A program made the position numbers and the translations under genes. A stretch of DNA of 64,000 nt from positions 5,893,501 to 5,957,500 of the forward strand of contig JBAMJR010000137.1 of assembly GCA_038501785.1 (NCBI GenBank), written 5' to 3'. Below, one piece after another: positions 12,601 to 24,909 of this stretch; positions within the stretch are counted from its first letter, which is position 1, and each line of letters opens with the position of its first letter. The stretch is from Myoxocephalus aenaeus. Its lineage: Eukaryota; Chordata; Actinopteri; Perciformes; Cottidae. The notes beneath the pieces are model-generated. The model ran no database searches. It was not told the DNA's origin and saw nothing but the letters and a program-made list of their open reading frames with translations.

Positions 12601-14992
12601 TTTTGCCGTCATCAGAGGCGATGACGACTGAATGATGAAACATTTGCTCCGTCTCTTGCAGGAATGGGAACAACGGACCACGTCATTGTCCTCGCTTCCA
12701 CTAACAGAGCCGATATCTTAGACAACGCTCTCATGAGACCAGGCAGACTGGATAGGCACATCTTCATAGATCTGCCCACTCTGCAGGTAGTCTTGAGCAT
12801 TCAACAGCTGCCAGCGACCTTAATTAGAATTCACTTAACCTTAGTTTTATAATAAAGGAGCCTCTGTTTTTTTTTTTTTTTGCGGTTTTGAGAATATATT
12901 GAATTTTTTGGAGCAGCACTTTTCCCACAAATTGGTATCCTATTAAACTGTTTCATACACTATCAAGCAAAACAAACATGATATTTAGACCGCTAAACCA
13001 TGTTAACCGTGTGGGAGGCAAAGACGGAGTGTCAGTTAAATCTACTTGTTTTATTTGAATTGCTGTCTCTCAGGAGAGGAAGGAGATCTTTGAGCAACAT
13101 CTGAAGATCCTGAAGTTGACCCAACCAGCTAATTTCTACTCTCAGCGTCTGGCTGAGCTCTCCCCGGGCTTCAGTGGTATATATACATATTAATATGCGG
13201 CCATAACAATAATACACATAAGCTCTCGATCAACAAACATGAAACATATTACGAAGTCACAACACGACACCGTTGATGTACACTGAAATGTCATTTCCAT
13301 ATGGTGGTCATGAAATCTCTATTTCCAAATGACTTTGTCTCTGCAGGTGCAGATATAGCAAACATTTGTAACGAAGCCGCCCTGCATGCTGCCAGGGAAG
13401 GGCACAAGTCCATCGACACCTTTAACTTTGAGTATGCAGTGGAAAGACTAATAGCAGGTACAACGATGCAAATACTGTATTGTGGGAAAATACACCACTC
13501 AGGCGAACTCTGACAGGTGTGTGTGTGTGTGTGTCTTTGTCTTTGTCTTCAGGGAGTGTAAAGAAAAGTAAGATCCTGTCCAAAGAGGAGCAGAGGGTGG
13601 TCGCCTTCCATGAGTCCGGACATGTCTTAGTGGGATGGCTTCTTGAGCACACAGAGGCAGTCTTGAAGGTAGCGGCTGAGTCGAGTGGTTCTGGTCATTT
13701 GTAAAAACGCAGTAGGACTTTTGTTGAAATCTTTGATTGTGTGTTGTGTTTTTCAGGTGTCCATTGCCCCGCGCACTAATGCTTCCCTGGGATTTACCCA
13801 GATCTTACCTCGTAACCAGTTTCTGTTCACCAAGGAGCAGCTGTTTGAGCGGATGTGTATGGCCCTGGGAGGAAGAGCTGCTGAGGCGATCACCTTTAAC
13901 AAGGTCACAACAGGTACATCCCATCTGTTGTATTCGCTGTAATCACAGCTGATTTCTTTCAAATAACCGCTTTAAGATTCCTAGCTCTTCTTTAATCTTA
14001 ACAAATTATTATATATTTTTTGTTTCAAATATAAGGAAACTACTACAATAATTTTACTTAACTTAAAAAATAAATAATATTTGTATTACATTTGTTGCCT
14101 TAAAGGCGGACTCTCTCGAATTAGTTGTTGCTGTTTTTAAGTGCATGAATTTCCGCCAAGTATTTAAAAAGTAAACTGCGGAACATCCAAATCCTGTCCT
14201 ATCCTGTGCCAGTTATAAACCGTGATTGAAGTATCCTCACTCTGTCCCCCCAGGAGCTCAGGATGACTTGCGTAAGGTGACGCGTGTGGCCTACTCCATG
14301 GTGAAGCAGTACGGCATGTGTGACAGCGTCGGCCAAGTCTCATTCCCAGACACAGAGACGCAAGGTGGCGTCGGACGCCGTCCCTTCAGCCAGGGCCTGC
14401 AGCAGCAGATGGACCACGTGGGGTTCTAATATTGGATCATTCTTCTGTTCTCTGTTATCCCGCATGTTGACATAATGAGTTTTGGTTATCACCTTGAAGT
14501 CTCCCTGTTCACCTTACCTCCGACACAGGGAATGTTGTTTCACGTCATAATTAAATATAGATTTGACGGCACTTGTTGTTCTTTCAGGAGGCCAAGCTGT
14601 TGATAGCGCGTGCTTACAGGCACACAGAGAAGCTGCTGCTGGACAACAGAGACAAGCTGACACTGGTCAATTGCTCCCTTCTTTGATCATACATTTTGTG
14701 GCTTTGTTCATCATTGAGCACAGCACTTCTGTGTTACCTTTTTGCTTTTGTGTTCAGTTGTAATGAATCTCAACTTCCGTGTTTCCAGATGGCCAATGCG
14801 CTGTTGGAACGAGAGGTGGTGAACTACGATGACATTGAAGCCTTGCTGGGCGCCCCCCTCCACGGGCCCAAGAAGTTGATCGTCCCACAGAGCTGGTTGG
14901 AGGCCCAGAGGGACAAGCAAGACACGGGAGAAGAGCCTCAACCACCGCCCCGTAAACAAGGAGAAGACGACGCAAATCCACAGCTGGTCTGA
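9697..14992 (+). CDS. SPG7: Paraplegin, mitochondrial m-AAA protease subunit (17 coding exons)
   Basis: ATP-dependent zinc metalloprotease subunit of the mitochondrial inner-membrane m-AAA complex, which partners AFG3L2 in membrane-protein quality control and processing. Exons: 9697-9891, 10429-10531, 10615-10704, 10819-11060, 11166-11305, 11435-11537, 11624-11749, 11849-12011, 12399-12572, 12662-12786, 13074-13176, 13347-13457, 13553-13668, 13757-13913, 14254-14417, 14588-14665, 14789-14992. All junctions are GT-AG and phase-consistent, giving 2,394 nt and 797 aa (human about 795). Visible features: an arginine-bearing N-terminus lacking acidic residues (matrix targeting); membrane segments at about 147-162 and 257-281 flanking the FtsH intermembrane domain; Walker A GPPGCGKT at 353-360; Walker B with D412-E413; the second region of homology NRADILDNALMRPGR in exon 10; zinc motif HESGH at 578-582; and a probable third zinc ligand D654 in GAQDDL. 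All catalytic residues are intact, so an active protein is expected. The start was chosen because it gives the targeting sequence and an in-phase first donor. Confidence 0.97.
13517..13534 (+). repeat. (GT)9 microsatellite in SPG7 intron 12
   Basis: A short GT run sits 18 bases before the acceptor of SPG7 exon 13, within the region where the branch point and pyrimidine tract are expected. It is short enough to be harmless. Confidence 0.9.
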
Positions 14993-15756
14993 GCTTAAAA
15001 TGAACGTCTCAAAATTCTTCTCTGACTGCAGCATTTTGTGAAGGCGATCAGGCGCTGGGTGCATTTAATACAACCTGGCTTTGATTCCTCACTTTGAAGC
15101 TTTATATGCCTGAAAGTAACATCGGCAACGTTTCCATGCAGATGTTTTGTGCTAATGAACTTGTTTTCCAGTTAGATGACCCATTTAGATAATCTGAAAC
15201 GGGCCTAAATAACTCAGTGCAACTTTGAACATGACTACTCTGAGAGGAATTCCATCATTAGTGGGTTTGCTGCACCGCCATATTATCATGCCATGGAAGC
15301 ACTAGAAACAGGTCTGTTCAAACGGGATGTCTCTATTTACTGTATGTGCGATCAACATGCTCTGTGAAGTAATACCTGAAAATGACGTGAGATCATTTTT
15401 ATTCATATACAGGTTTGGATTGAAGTGTTACTCTTTAAATGACATAGCAGAGCGACTGCTAGCCACTTATAAGTCATGTCATTCTATACTGAAAAGTTGC
15501 ACCAAATATATTAGCATCCATTCAGGGTACATAAACACATTCAGGTCTGCATTATTGTCATGTTGATTTTTTTAAGCTGCAGATTTTACTCCACACACCG
15601 TGGTCATCCTGACCACGAGACCGACAGATTGAAGTGCTGTTTTCTTTCAGTCTTTTGGACTGTGTATTTGTTTTATTGCCATAAGTGACTATCAAGTCTC
15701 CATGGATGGTGTTGCTAAATATTTAAATTTAAATAAAGATTTTAAATATGTGTTTC
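14993..15756 (+). other. SPG7: SPG7 3' UTR with poly(A) signal
   Basis: Sequence following the TGA at 14990-14992. A canonical AATAAA lies at 15732-15737 and is followed by T- and G-rich sequence, so cleavage is expected near 15755, giving a 3' UTR of roughly 0.76 kb. A small hairpin (8-bp stem, 3-base loop) lies at 15599-15617. Earlier weak signals cannot be excluded. Confidence 0.6.
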
Positions 15757-15814
15757 TCTTAATGTTTAGTTTTAGTGGCAGCAGAGTACATTCATCCCCC
15801 ATCACATTTCACAT

Positions 15815-16660
15815 ATTGTCATGTTGCAACCTTAAACGTGGCCCAAACCATGCTCGATACCCCATAATGAGAAAGTAAAAACAGGATTTTAGATTTCTTT
15901 TGCAAATTTATTGAGATTAAAAACTGAAATATCACATTGATATAGTGTTCAGTGTTTCTTTTGAGCCTTCTTGGGTATGACGAGACAAGACTTCCAGACG
16001 TGGACTCTGCAGTTCCTCTCAAGCGGCGTCAGATTGGATGTGGACCATTGGTGGACAGCCATTTTCAGGTCGAGGCCTCCCCTGTCTGCAAGCCTGTGTT
16101 TAGGGTCATTGTCCTGTTGGAAGGTACATCTTCGAAGGTCTGGAGCACTCCAGACCTTGTTTTCATTGAGGATATTTTCGTACTTCGCTCCGTTCAACTT
16201 TTCCGAGTCTCCACCGCTGGAAACACTGCAACAGCTTCATGGCGCCTCCATCAGGCTTCACCTTTTGGAGGGTATGGTGCAGGGGATAATGGCACCTCTC
16301 TTATCCAAGGTCCTTCTCCCCCGTTTGGCCGGGCGGACAGCTCAAGGAAGAGTTCTGATTACTAGAAACTTCTTCTGTAGAGGAATTATGGAGGCCACTG
16401 GGCTCTTGGCGACCTTCAATGCAGGAGATAATGTTTCGTTGCCTTCCACAGGTCTGTGTCTCTGCGCTCTATAGGTTTATCTTGACTATGTCAATGTGAT
16501 ATTTCATTATTTTTTTTTATTTGCAAAGCTTGTCCTGTTTTTGCTTTGTTGTTATGGAGTATTGGATGTAGACTGATGAAGGGAAATTAGTTCAAACATT
16601 TTTAGCATAAAGCTGCAACATAACAAAATGTGAACGGTTTTGAAGAACTTTTGATTGCAC
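15815..16660 (-). mobile_element. Decayed Tc1/mariner-like DNA transposon
   Basis: Imperfect inverted repeats bracket the segment: the left arm (about 15818-15945, 'catgttgcaac...aaaaacagga...gaaatatcacattga') recurs as its reverse complement at about 16480-16645. Between them the minus strand encodes transposase relics with FQQDNDPKH, the conserved Tc1 catalytic-domain motif, at about 16103-16129. The opposite strand is the mirror of the N-terminal, DNA-binding part of such transposases. Frames are broken and the element is much shorter than an intact Tc1 copy (about 1.2-1.6 kb), so it is an internally deleted, inactive fossil. It sits between the convergent 3' ends of SPG7 and CDH15. Confidence 0.85.
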
Positions 16661-16749
16661 AGTATATATGTGTGTAGGAATTAATTATGTGTAAACCTGG
16701 TGCAGCCTGTGAAGAGGGTCACAACAATACACGCACTAAATAAAAGATT

Positions 16750-17367
16750 TACATTTATTCTGTAGACAAAAAAAAAAACTCATTCAAAGTCTACACCTCC
16801 AATCAATTTGATTACAGAATACTGTGTGGTACAATTTCCTTTTGTTGAGAAATATTTTTTTTCCAAAACGATTTACAGACGCTGGAATGGAGGAAAAGAA
16901 AAACAAACAAAATCAACATCAAAGTAAATTTACCTTATAAAATAATCACGTATATAAAAAAGAAATACATAAAGATTTTCATTCTATCTCAGGCTTATTC
17001 TGTGCATCATTACTGAGCGGGTGTCCAGATATGGACAATTATTTCAGCACACATTCTGTGTGCCTTGTGGCGGGTCATGTCCACTCACGATTTTACTGAC
17101 TCATTTACTTTTCTTGAGCTTTACCACAAAACTTTGCAACGAGCCATTTTGTCAGTTCTGTCCAAATGATCCTCAATTTAACCTAAGGCACATTCAACTA
17201 AAGGCCCACGGTTTCACATAGCATTTATTTTTCTTTCGCACACTTCAAATCTCGTCCTGGACTAAAATCGTTTCAAATGTGTGCAGAAAAAAACACCTGA
17301 GGCATGATGTGTGGCCCTAACTGGCGGTGAGGCACACAGGTCTTCTTTCTGTGGGGCGCTGTCCGCC
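16750..17367 (-). other. CDH15: CDH15 3' UTR with candidate poly(A) signals
   Basis: Downstream of the CDH15 stop on the minus strand there are AATAAA signals (TTTATT on the plus strand) at 17224-17229 and 16754-16759. The first would give a UTR of about 150 bases, the second about 620. Which is used cannot be told from sequence. The Tc1-like fossil starts about 100 bases beyond the distal signal. Confidence 0.5.
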
Positions 17368-20300
17368 TTAACGTGGGTCAAACATGTGAGCCAGTTTCTG
17401 AAAGCGTGGTCCCCAGTCGTTGAGGTAGTCGTAGTCCTGGTCTCCGTCGGAGCTGCCTGAAGCAACGGAGCTGAGGCTGCCTGTCAGTGAGCCCGCTCCC
17501 TCATAGTCATAGATCAGGGCTGTGTCGTATGGAGGCACATTGGGATCATTGTCTGCAGCTTCCAGGCCCTGAAGGAAGAACAATGACAAGCTTTTTAATT
17601 TGATACAATCACACAGCCTCCCCTAGAGGAACAAAGGTGTATTACAACTTCACATATTACTTAGTACATAGATTTTGATGTGTAAAATTTGTGATGTCGC
17701 CTCTAAGTATATGCACACATACGGCAGAAGAGTTTGACCTATAGATGGGAAAGTAAGCATTTGGTGTCTTTCTAAACTGATCACAATTAAAATATATAGG
17801 AACGTTTTTATCATCGCAGATTGAAAAACAAACCTTCAGCTTCATCCGAAAGCATTCAAAACATAGATTTAATTGTCTAGGGTTAAGGCACGGTCACACA
17901 TGCACAAATGCAGGTGAAAGAGTTGTCTGTCAGGCCTGTTGATTTCTTTCAGTGATTTTGATAGTAAATTCATGATTTGTCCTTTGATTTTAGCGATGGT
18001 ATAAGATATAATATAACTTTAGATAATAGTCTGAGATGTTAGAATAATGTCATGAAATGTAGGTAAAACAGGATCTCGGTAGAAGCGTCTCACATCATTG
18101 ATGTAGTCTTCGATGTCAGTGGGATCCGCTGGAGGCCTCCGTGGGTAGATGGGTGAGGGCAGGTTATGCGGGGCATCCCTCCTGAGGGGCTGCTTGCCTC
18201 GAGGGTAGTAGGACCCCGGGGTCGAAGGTGCATCATGGGGATTCCACAGCAGGTCGATGTTAAAGGCATTCTGCGAGGTGAGAGGAAGAAGCTACAGATT
18301 GACTCTGCATGTACTCTAAGAATACAGTGATTACGTGCATAAACGTGACCAGAGGGTCGTCCAGACCTCTTGACCCAGTGCAGCCTCACCTCGTCCTCCT
18401 CACCCCCGCCTTGCTCATCATAGTTGAAGACATTGTCACGGATGTCATCTTCTGATTCTCCGACTAGCAGACCTGTTCCTTTCTTGATATGGTGGCGTCT
18501 CCCACAGGTGGTAACCGCCACAGCCAGGAGGAGCAGCACTGCGATCAAACAGAGGGAAACCAGGAAGTGTTGTTCATCATTGTGTATATGATTATAGGGC
18601 TTCAGCTAACGATTCTTTTCATTATCAATTAATCTGCAGATTTATAGTTTAATCTATCATATCAGAAAATAGTGAAAAATGTCAATTCAAAGTCATATTT
18701 AAATGTCTTTTTTTAATTTACAAGTGCATGATAGGATCTAGATAAGGTATTCAAGTTTGCAAAAGGCCTTACTATGTGTTTTGTCTTCCAAACTGCAGAT
18801 GGCATTAACGTTTTGCTGATTATTTGCAAAATTAACTTACGAGTCATCATTTCAACTGAAAATATCTGAGGTCATGTTTGCGATATAAAAGACTTTTAAG
18901 ACGGGATGATTCAAGACGAGACTTACACAGTAGGAGTGCAATGCTGGCCATGATGATGATGAGAGCGATGAAGCTGATTCCCACACTGGAGGCGAGGACG
19001 GCGCCCGCCTCAGACTTACAATCTCCAAAGGAGTCACAGACACACACCGTGACGTTGACCTGAGCATACGCGCTCATGACTGGGCTGCCAGAGTCGGACA
19101 CAAACACTGTGACCGCATACTCTCCTGTCTGCAGCTCCACGAGGGGCTGAAGCAGCGCGTGAGTATCTGAAGAGGGAAGAAGAGTGGTGTGAGGTTAGGA
19201 GACTCGTGCAAAACCCCTCTCACTCCATCCTCGCCCCATGCTCTCTCCTTACCGTTGACTTGATTAACGGTCCAGTTGATTGACAGATCCTCCGGCATCT
19301 CGAAGGTGAAGGGTGCCGCGTGCGGAGGGAGGTCTCCATCCACAGCCGTCAAAACCAGACCAGAACTCCTGCGGCTTGCAGCCCTGCATACAGTGCCGCT
19401 CAGAGGGAAGAGCTGAGGGGGGAAGTCGTTGGTCTCCTTCAGAGTGACGGCCACTCTGGCGGTGGTCGACACACCTTCAGCATCTAACGCAGGAGAACGT
19501 AAATACACAGCCGCTTATTCAAAAAGATTCAGCCTCGTCACAACACTTGACTTTGACCGTTTATCTTTCTGAAAGTGCAAACAAGTCAATTTTGCTTTTA
19601 TAAAGACTTTTTATTTTCATTTTTCATTTGTGGAAAGCTTGGATAAACTGACCTGTGACCTTGACAACAGCATTGTAGATATTGTTTCTAACATGTGGGG
19701 ATCGCATGTTGAAGGTTCTCTTGGCAGTGATGTCTCCTGTGTCTCGGTTGATCTCCAGCCACCTCTCGGGATCTCTGCTAATCTCATACCTGCCACAGAG
19801 AACAGAGTTACAGACACACACGTTAACTGGAAAATGACTTTACTCAAATTCATAAAGGCACAAAAATACTCCTCTTGTTTCGTGGCTGCATCGTACCTCA
19901 GGTCAGAATAATCAGGGTCAAAGGCGATATTTCTTTTCAGTAACGTCCCAGGAACCACAGACTCGGGGACCACAATCTGGATGGGGTCCTCCCTGAAAAG
20001 TGGAGCTTCGTTCTCGTTCACGACCGTCACCACCACTGTAGCGCTGCTTACTGGGAGGTTGGGAGCCTTGTTGCTCAGGCGATTGACATTTTCCACCGTC
20101 AGAACCAGGACGAGCTCATTCTGTGTTTCATAATCCAGAGACTGAGACAAAACAGAGCAGAGGAGGCTGTTTGTGGAAGGAAAACTTTGCATGCACTGTG
20201 GTTAGATAATAAATAATACATGATAAATATGTATGCATAACAAAGGCAGGAATTTCAGTTATTTACCAACCTGCACATAGGAAGTCAATGCCATTAGCAT

Positions 20301-22403
20301 TTACGTCTAAGTAACTTGTAGTTTTAAGCTCAACCACTAGAGAGTGTTGTTCAGTTACAGTATATCTGAGGGCCTCCAAGCACAGTTTGAAAGGGCAAAC
20401 GACCCATTTTGTGCTTCAGAACAGATCAGTCAAAAGGTTTTCATATAGAACATCTATGGGTAGAAAAATACGCACCTCAAAGTATATCTGATTTCATATT
20501 AACGGTGGACACTTTCAAACATTGACTGAACAGTCCCAGTGCAAATGAATAACTTGCCCAGAAAACCTGGTTACACCAGTTTTGATAATAGTCCCATTTG
20601 TGTTTAGTCAAAGGTCCACATACTGGTCGGTTGAACAAAATTCTACATTCAAAGTGACACAACATTTTATAGTCCTATAAATAGCATTACTACAACCACT
20701 TAAAAACTCATGAGACAAACTAAAACACACATCATAGACAAGTTTAAAAAAAGAAAAGCCCATGAAAAGTTTGCATTGCGGACAACGTTTTGACGTGACA
20801 ATATATCGTGTGTGTGAATTATTATATTGGGTGCCGTCCCCTTAGTTTGTCAGATTTTTATTTGCATATCTGCAGTACAAAATATGGAAAAATAACAAAA
20901 CAGATTAAAGATAAAATAGGGAATCATAAGGTCAATGTGAGGAACAAAGCTGATGTGAAATTATTAGTTTTCTTATCCACCTGCATTTGTCAGAGGGCTT
21001 TTGGATGCATGGCAGAATGTGTGACGGACACTCAAAAATGAACACAGCCCCTACCAGTGAAGAGACTGTCCCCTCAGCAGACTGTACCTTCACCACTGTC
21101 AGAACGCCCTCGTTGCTGCCAGGATCCGTACTAATGGCGAAGTTGCCTGCAGGGTCGTTGGAAATGAAGTACTTGGCCTCCCAGTTACCTGCTCCACGAT
21201 CATCTCTGTCTGTCACATTCACCCGGCCAATCTCATAGTCCTTCCTGTTCTCCACTGCTACCATGCTGTACTACACGGACCACACACAAAACGCACATCA
21301 AAAGGTTAAACATCCAACTGAATGCTAAACTGAAAATATCCCTCACACATATTGTTGATTGAGACTCACCACGGCAGGGCTGAACCGTGGGGCGTGGTTG
21401 TTGATATCAGAAACGTGTATGATTGCCACACCTTCACTTGTTAGTCCCATGCCGCCCATATCAGCAATCTGCAGTTTTAATCTGAAACTTTTCACCACCT
21501 GGGACAGAGCAGAGTATCAGTGAAATGAACCGTACTATAATGATCTGCAACAAAATATGAATCTTAACTTGAGTTTTACCTCTCGGTCCAGGCCCACATC
21601 TCTTGTGTAGATGGCTCCCGTCTCGTTGTTGATACCAAACATAGTCTTGGTAACAGCGTCGGCAGGAATGCTCTCCTGGCCAATGATGGAGTAGCTCAGC
21701 CAAGCGTTTTCTGTCATTGGGTCATCTGCATCAGTGGCTGATACTGACATCACCGAGGTGCCTGTCAAAAATAATTCAACGCTTCGGTCAGCTAGAAAGA
21801 TCAATTGGCTATGATTCATATGCAACTTATGTGCTAAGGCTGCAGGACTTTAGGTGGAACTTGGTTCACATGCAAATCCTTTGGTGTTAGTTGTGATCTG
21901 CTGTTGTTATATTAGTGATATCATAATCTGCATTCAAGAACAGGATAACTGTGCAGCCACTAATACATATTATCTAGGATTTGAATATTTCACTTAAACC
22001 TGAAATTCAGGAGTTCAGGAATCAGGTGCTAATGATCTGTCCATTGATAATGCTAAATATTGATTATAGCAGCTGTAAACTGTTTAAAACGACACACTGA
22101 AATAAACAGAAAGTATGGGGAAAATATATACTTCAGTCAAAGCTACTTTATAAACGTTTGACGCTACTTCAGGAAGAACATTATCAAGAATTGAAAGACT
22201 TTTTGGGAAGGTAAGAAAACTAAATGTTTGTAATGCAGTGTGTTATGAATGGATGTACCTGGGACCGAGAACTCTGAGACACTGCCATCAAACTGTTTCT
22301 GGGTGAAGGCGGGTCTGTTGTCGTTCTGATCCAGCACCACTATCTCTATGGTGGTAGGGTTCTCTAGTCTCTCTCCACTGGGGGACAGCGCAAAGGCTTT
22401 CAG

Positions 22404-22502
<99 letters not shown>

Positions 22503-24587
22503 AAAGTCAATGCTAATAAAAACTGCATTCATGAGATTGTTGATTCTTACTACTAACTACCAACAATCTCATGCCATCCATTTAGGAAAACGTCCAACTC
22601 TCCTGGTGACTGTGGGTATTTGTGGTGCCTGCACTTAACATATGCTGGAAATAGCGTAAAGAAACGTGCAGGATGTTTGGTTCAACATAACAGGTTGCAT
22701 CACAGTCATCTGGTCTGAAACACTCTGAAGTGTCTCCCAAGATGCCCATAAAGGCCCTTAGAAACTGACCTCTGCCTGTTTATATAGTGTCTTAGACACT
22801 GATATATGCTTTGGCACAAAAACATGGACGTAAGCTTTGAAACACGTTGTGTACAGTCCTATTAATTGCACTGTGGCTTGTGTGAAGTACTTGTGTTTGA
22901 TTGTTCTCTAAAACACATTGAATAATGTTACTCCCATAAAGGCTCTCTCACCGTGAAGCTGTTGTATCTCTCTCTGTCCAGCGGCCGCTTGCACCTGATT
23001 ACTCCGGTTTTATCATCAATCTCAAACAGATTCTTGGGCTGCTGGTCCACCCCCGGCCCCTCTAACTTGTAGATCACCTCACCTGTAAAGATTTTGTCCG
23101 ATTTGATCTGGACGGAGAGAGGAGATGAAGTTGGTGATCATCACAACCTCGTGGGAAGGAGGGGGGAGGATTGTAAACCGTGTGTCGTAACACCAGATGT
23201 GAGTATGCTGACAGTTAAGGACCTTGAGACAAGCGTGTTTAAACTCACAGAGGCCTGTGACTTGTGGCAGGAAATGATATTCTGAACTAATAATAGCAAA
23301 GCGTCTCTATTTTATGGATATCGTTTTCACTTTCTTTCACATATGGTATCCGCTGCATTTTCATCACCATGTGAAAGAGGCTGTATATATTTCTCCTTGT
23401 ACAATAGGATTTATACATTAACTGGTCGCCTGTGACAGACTCAACACAACATTACATTTCACGTCTTTTAAACACAGGCCTCTGCTGTATGTGATCATCT
23501 GTGATGAAGAATTACAATCAGCAGTGCATGGCTGTACAGCGCTGTGTTTGACTGGATCCAGTAGTGTTGCGCTCGACACGGTCAGCCAGCCAGCAGCTCA
23601 TTGCATTTGCATGATGAGGTTTTATCCTTCAGAAGGAAAAGCAGTCTAATTTTCCTCATAGTCTCTGTATCATTATAACTTGCATTCTATATATTTATTG
23701 TAAGGATTAATTGAACAGCGTGTTTATTGGCTTTAAGCAGGCTACCAACAAAAAAGATTCATCGTATTGGGAGAAATATCTGTATTAGTTTAAGATAAAC
23801 GTCTGAATACATTTTTGCACAGAATGAGGACTGTGGATTTTGTTCCTCATCACTGACATTAAAGGCAAGTCTTTTACTGGCAAGTACAACCCGGAGGAAG
23901 CGAAGCAAGCAATTTAGACAGACTTGACAAATTGTGAATCTATATGTTAAGAACCATCTATATCATACATTGACAAAGTAGTTATGAAAGGATAACATTC
24001 TGCTGTGCAAAGCTACACTTTAAAAAATTTTATTACCTGGACAAGGTCTTCAGGAACCTGCTTGCTATTCTCCAGCACTCTGATTGGAGGGATGATCCAG
24101 TCTCTCTTCACCCTGACCAGTCCCTTTCCTTGATTCCTCCATGGGTAAAGGACATCCTCTTCTTTGTGATGAGGTTCTGCAGAGCTCCACACCTGAAGGA
24201 AACAAGAACAGCATGAAACTCACAGAATAAAGTCACAGGAGCATTCAGACAGTTATTCTCCTCCATGGAAGACAAATTAGGTCATTATGGATATTTGCAG
24301 CTGTTTAAAACCACGTCAAGAGTCTCCCCCAGCGCTATAACATTCCCAATGGTCTGCTGGAATGGCTGTATGCGAGTTATAGCGCTGAGGCTGTCTATAA
24401 TGTGGACTTAATGGAATTGTGCAGGGCATAAGAGATGCAGGGCCACGGCTTCAGGTTTCACTCACTAATACACGTCTTTGTCAGCTTCCTTTGATCCGTG
24501 TGCAAATTCATCTCACGACGAGGAAACACAAACACCCACACTCATTTCACAAGCCCTCATTCACCACATTGCTGTCTTGACCATGTT

Positions 24588-24674
<87 letters not shown>

Positions 24675-24840
24675 CTGTCGACTATGGATTTAGATCCTGC
24701 GCTTTCCCACCCGCATTCCCACTCACACTCACAAATTCCCCTTTATGCTCAGCTCTGCACCTGACTGGGAGTTTGGGATCACCTTACGGATCTGCTCCAC
24801 TGTAGGAATTCCACAGACACACTCATATACACGCTTTCTC

Positions 24841-24909
<69 letters not shown>

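Noticed and set aside
15599..15617. Small hairpin in the SPG7 3' UTR as a regulatory or miRNA element
   Set aside because: An 8-bp stem with a 3-base loop is too short for a miRNA precursor and expected by chance at this frequency.
15952..16474. Plus-strand frames of 137 and 167 codons
   Set aside because: They are antisense to the decayed Tc1 transposase, whose FQQDNDPKH motif is on the minus strand.
22288..22497. Open frames of poly(Cys-Val) or poly(His-Thr), also at 24478-24764, 35878-36159, 47773-48190, 50862-51240 and 55078-55556
   Set aside because: These are translations of AC/GT microsatellites and have no conserved sequence outside the repeat.
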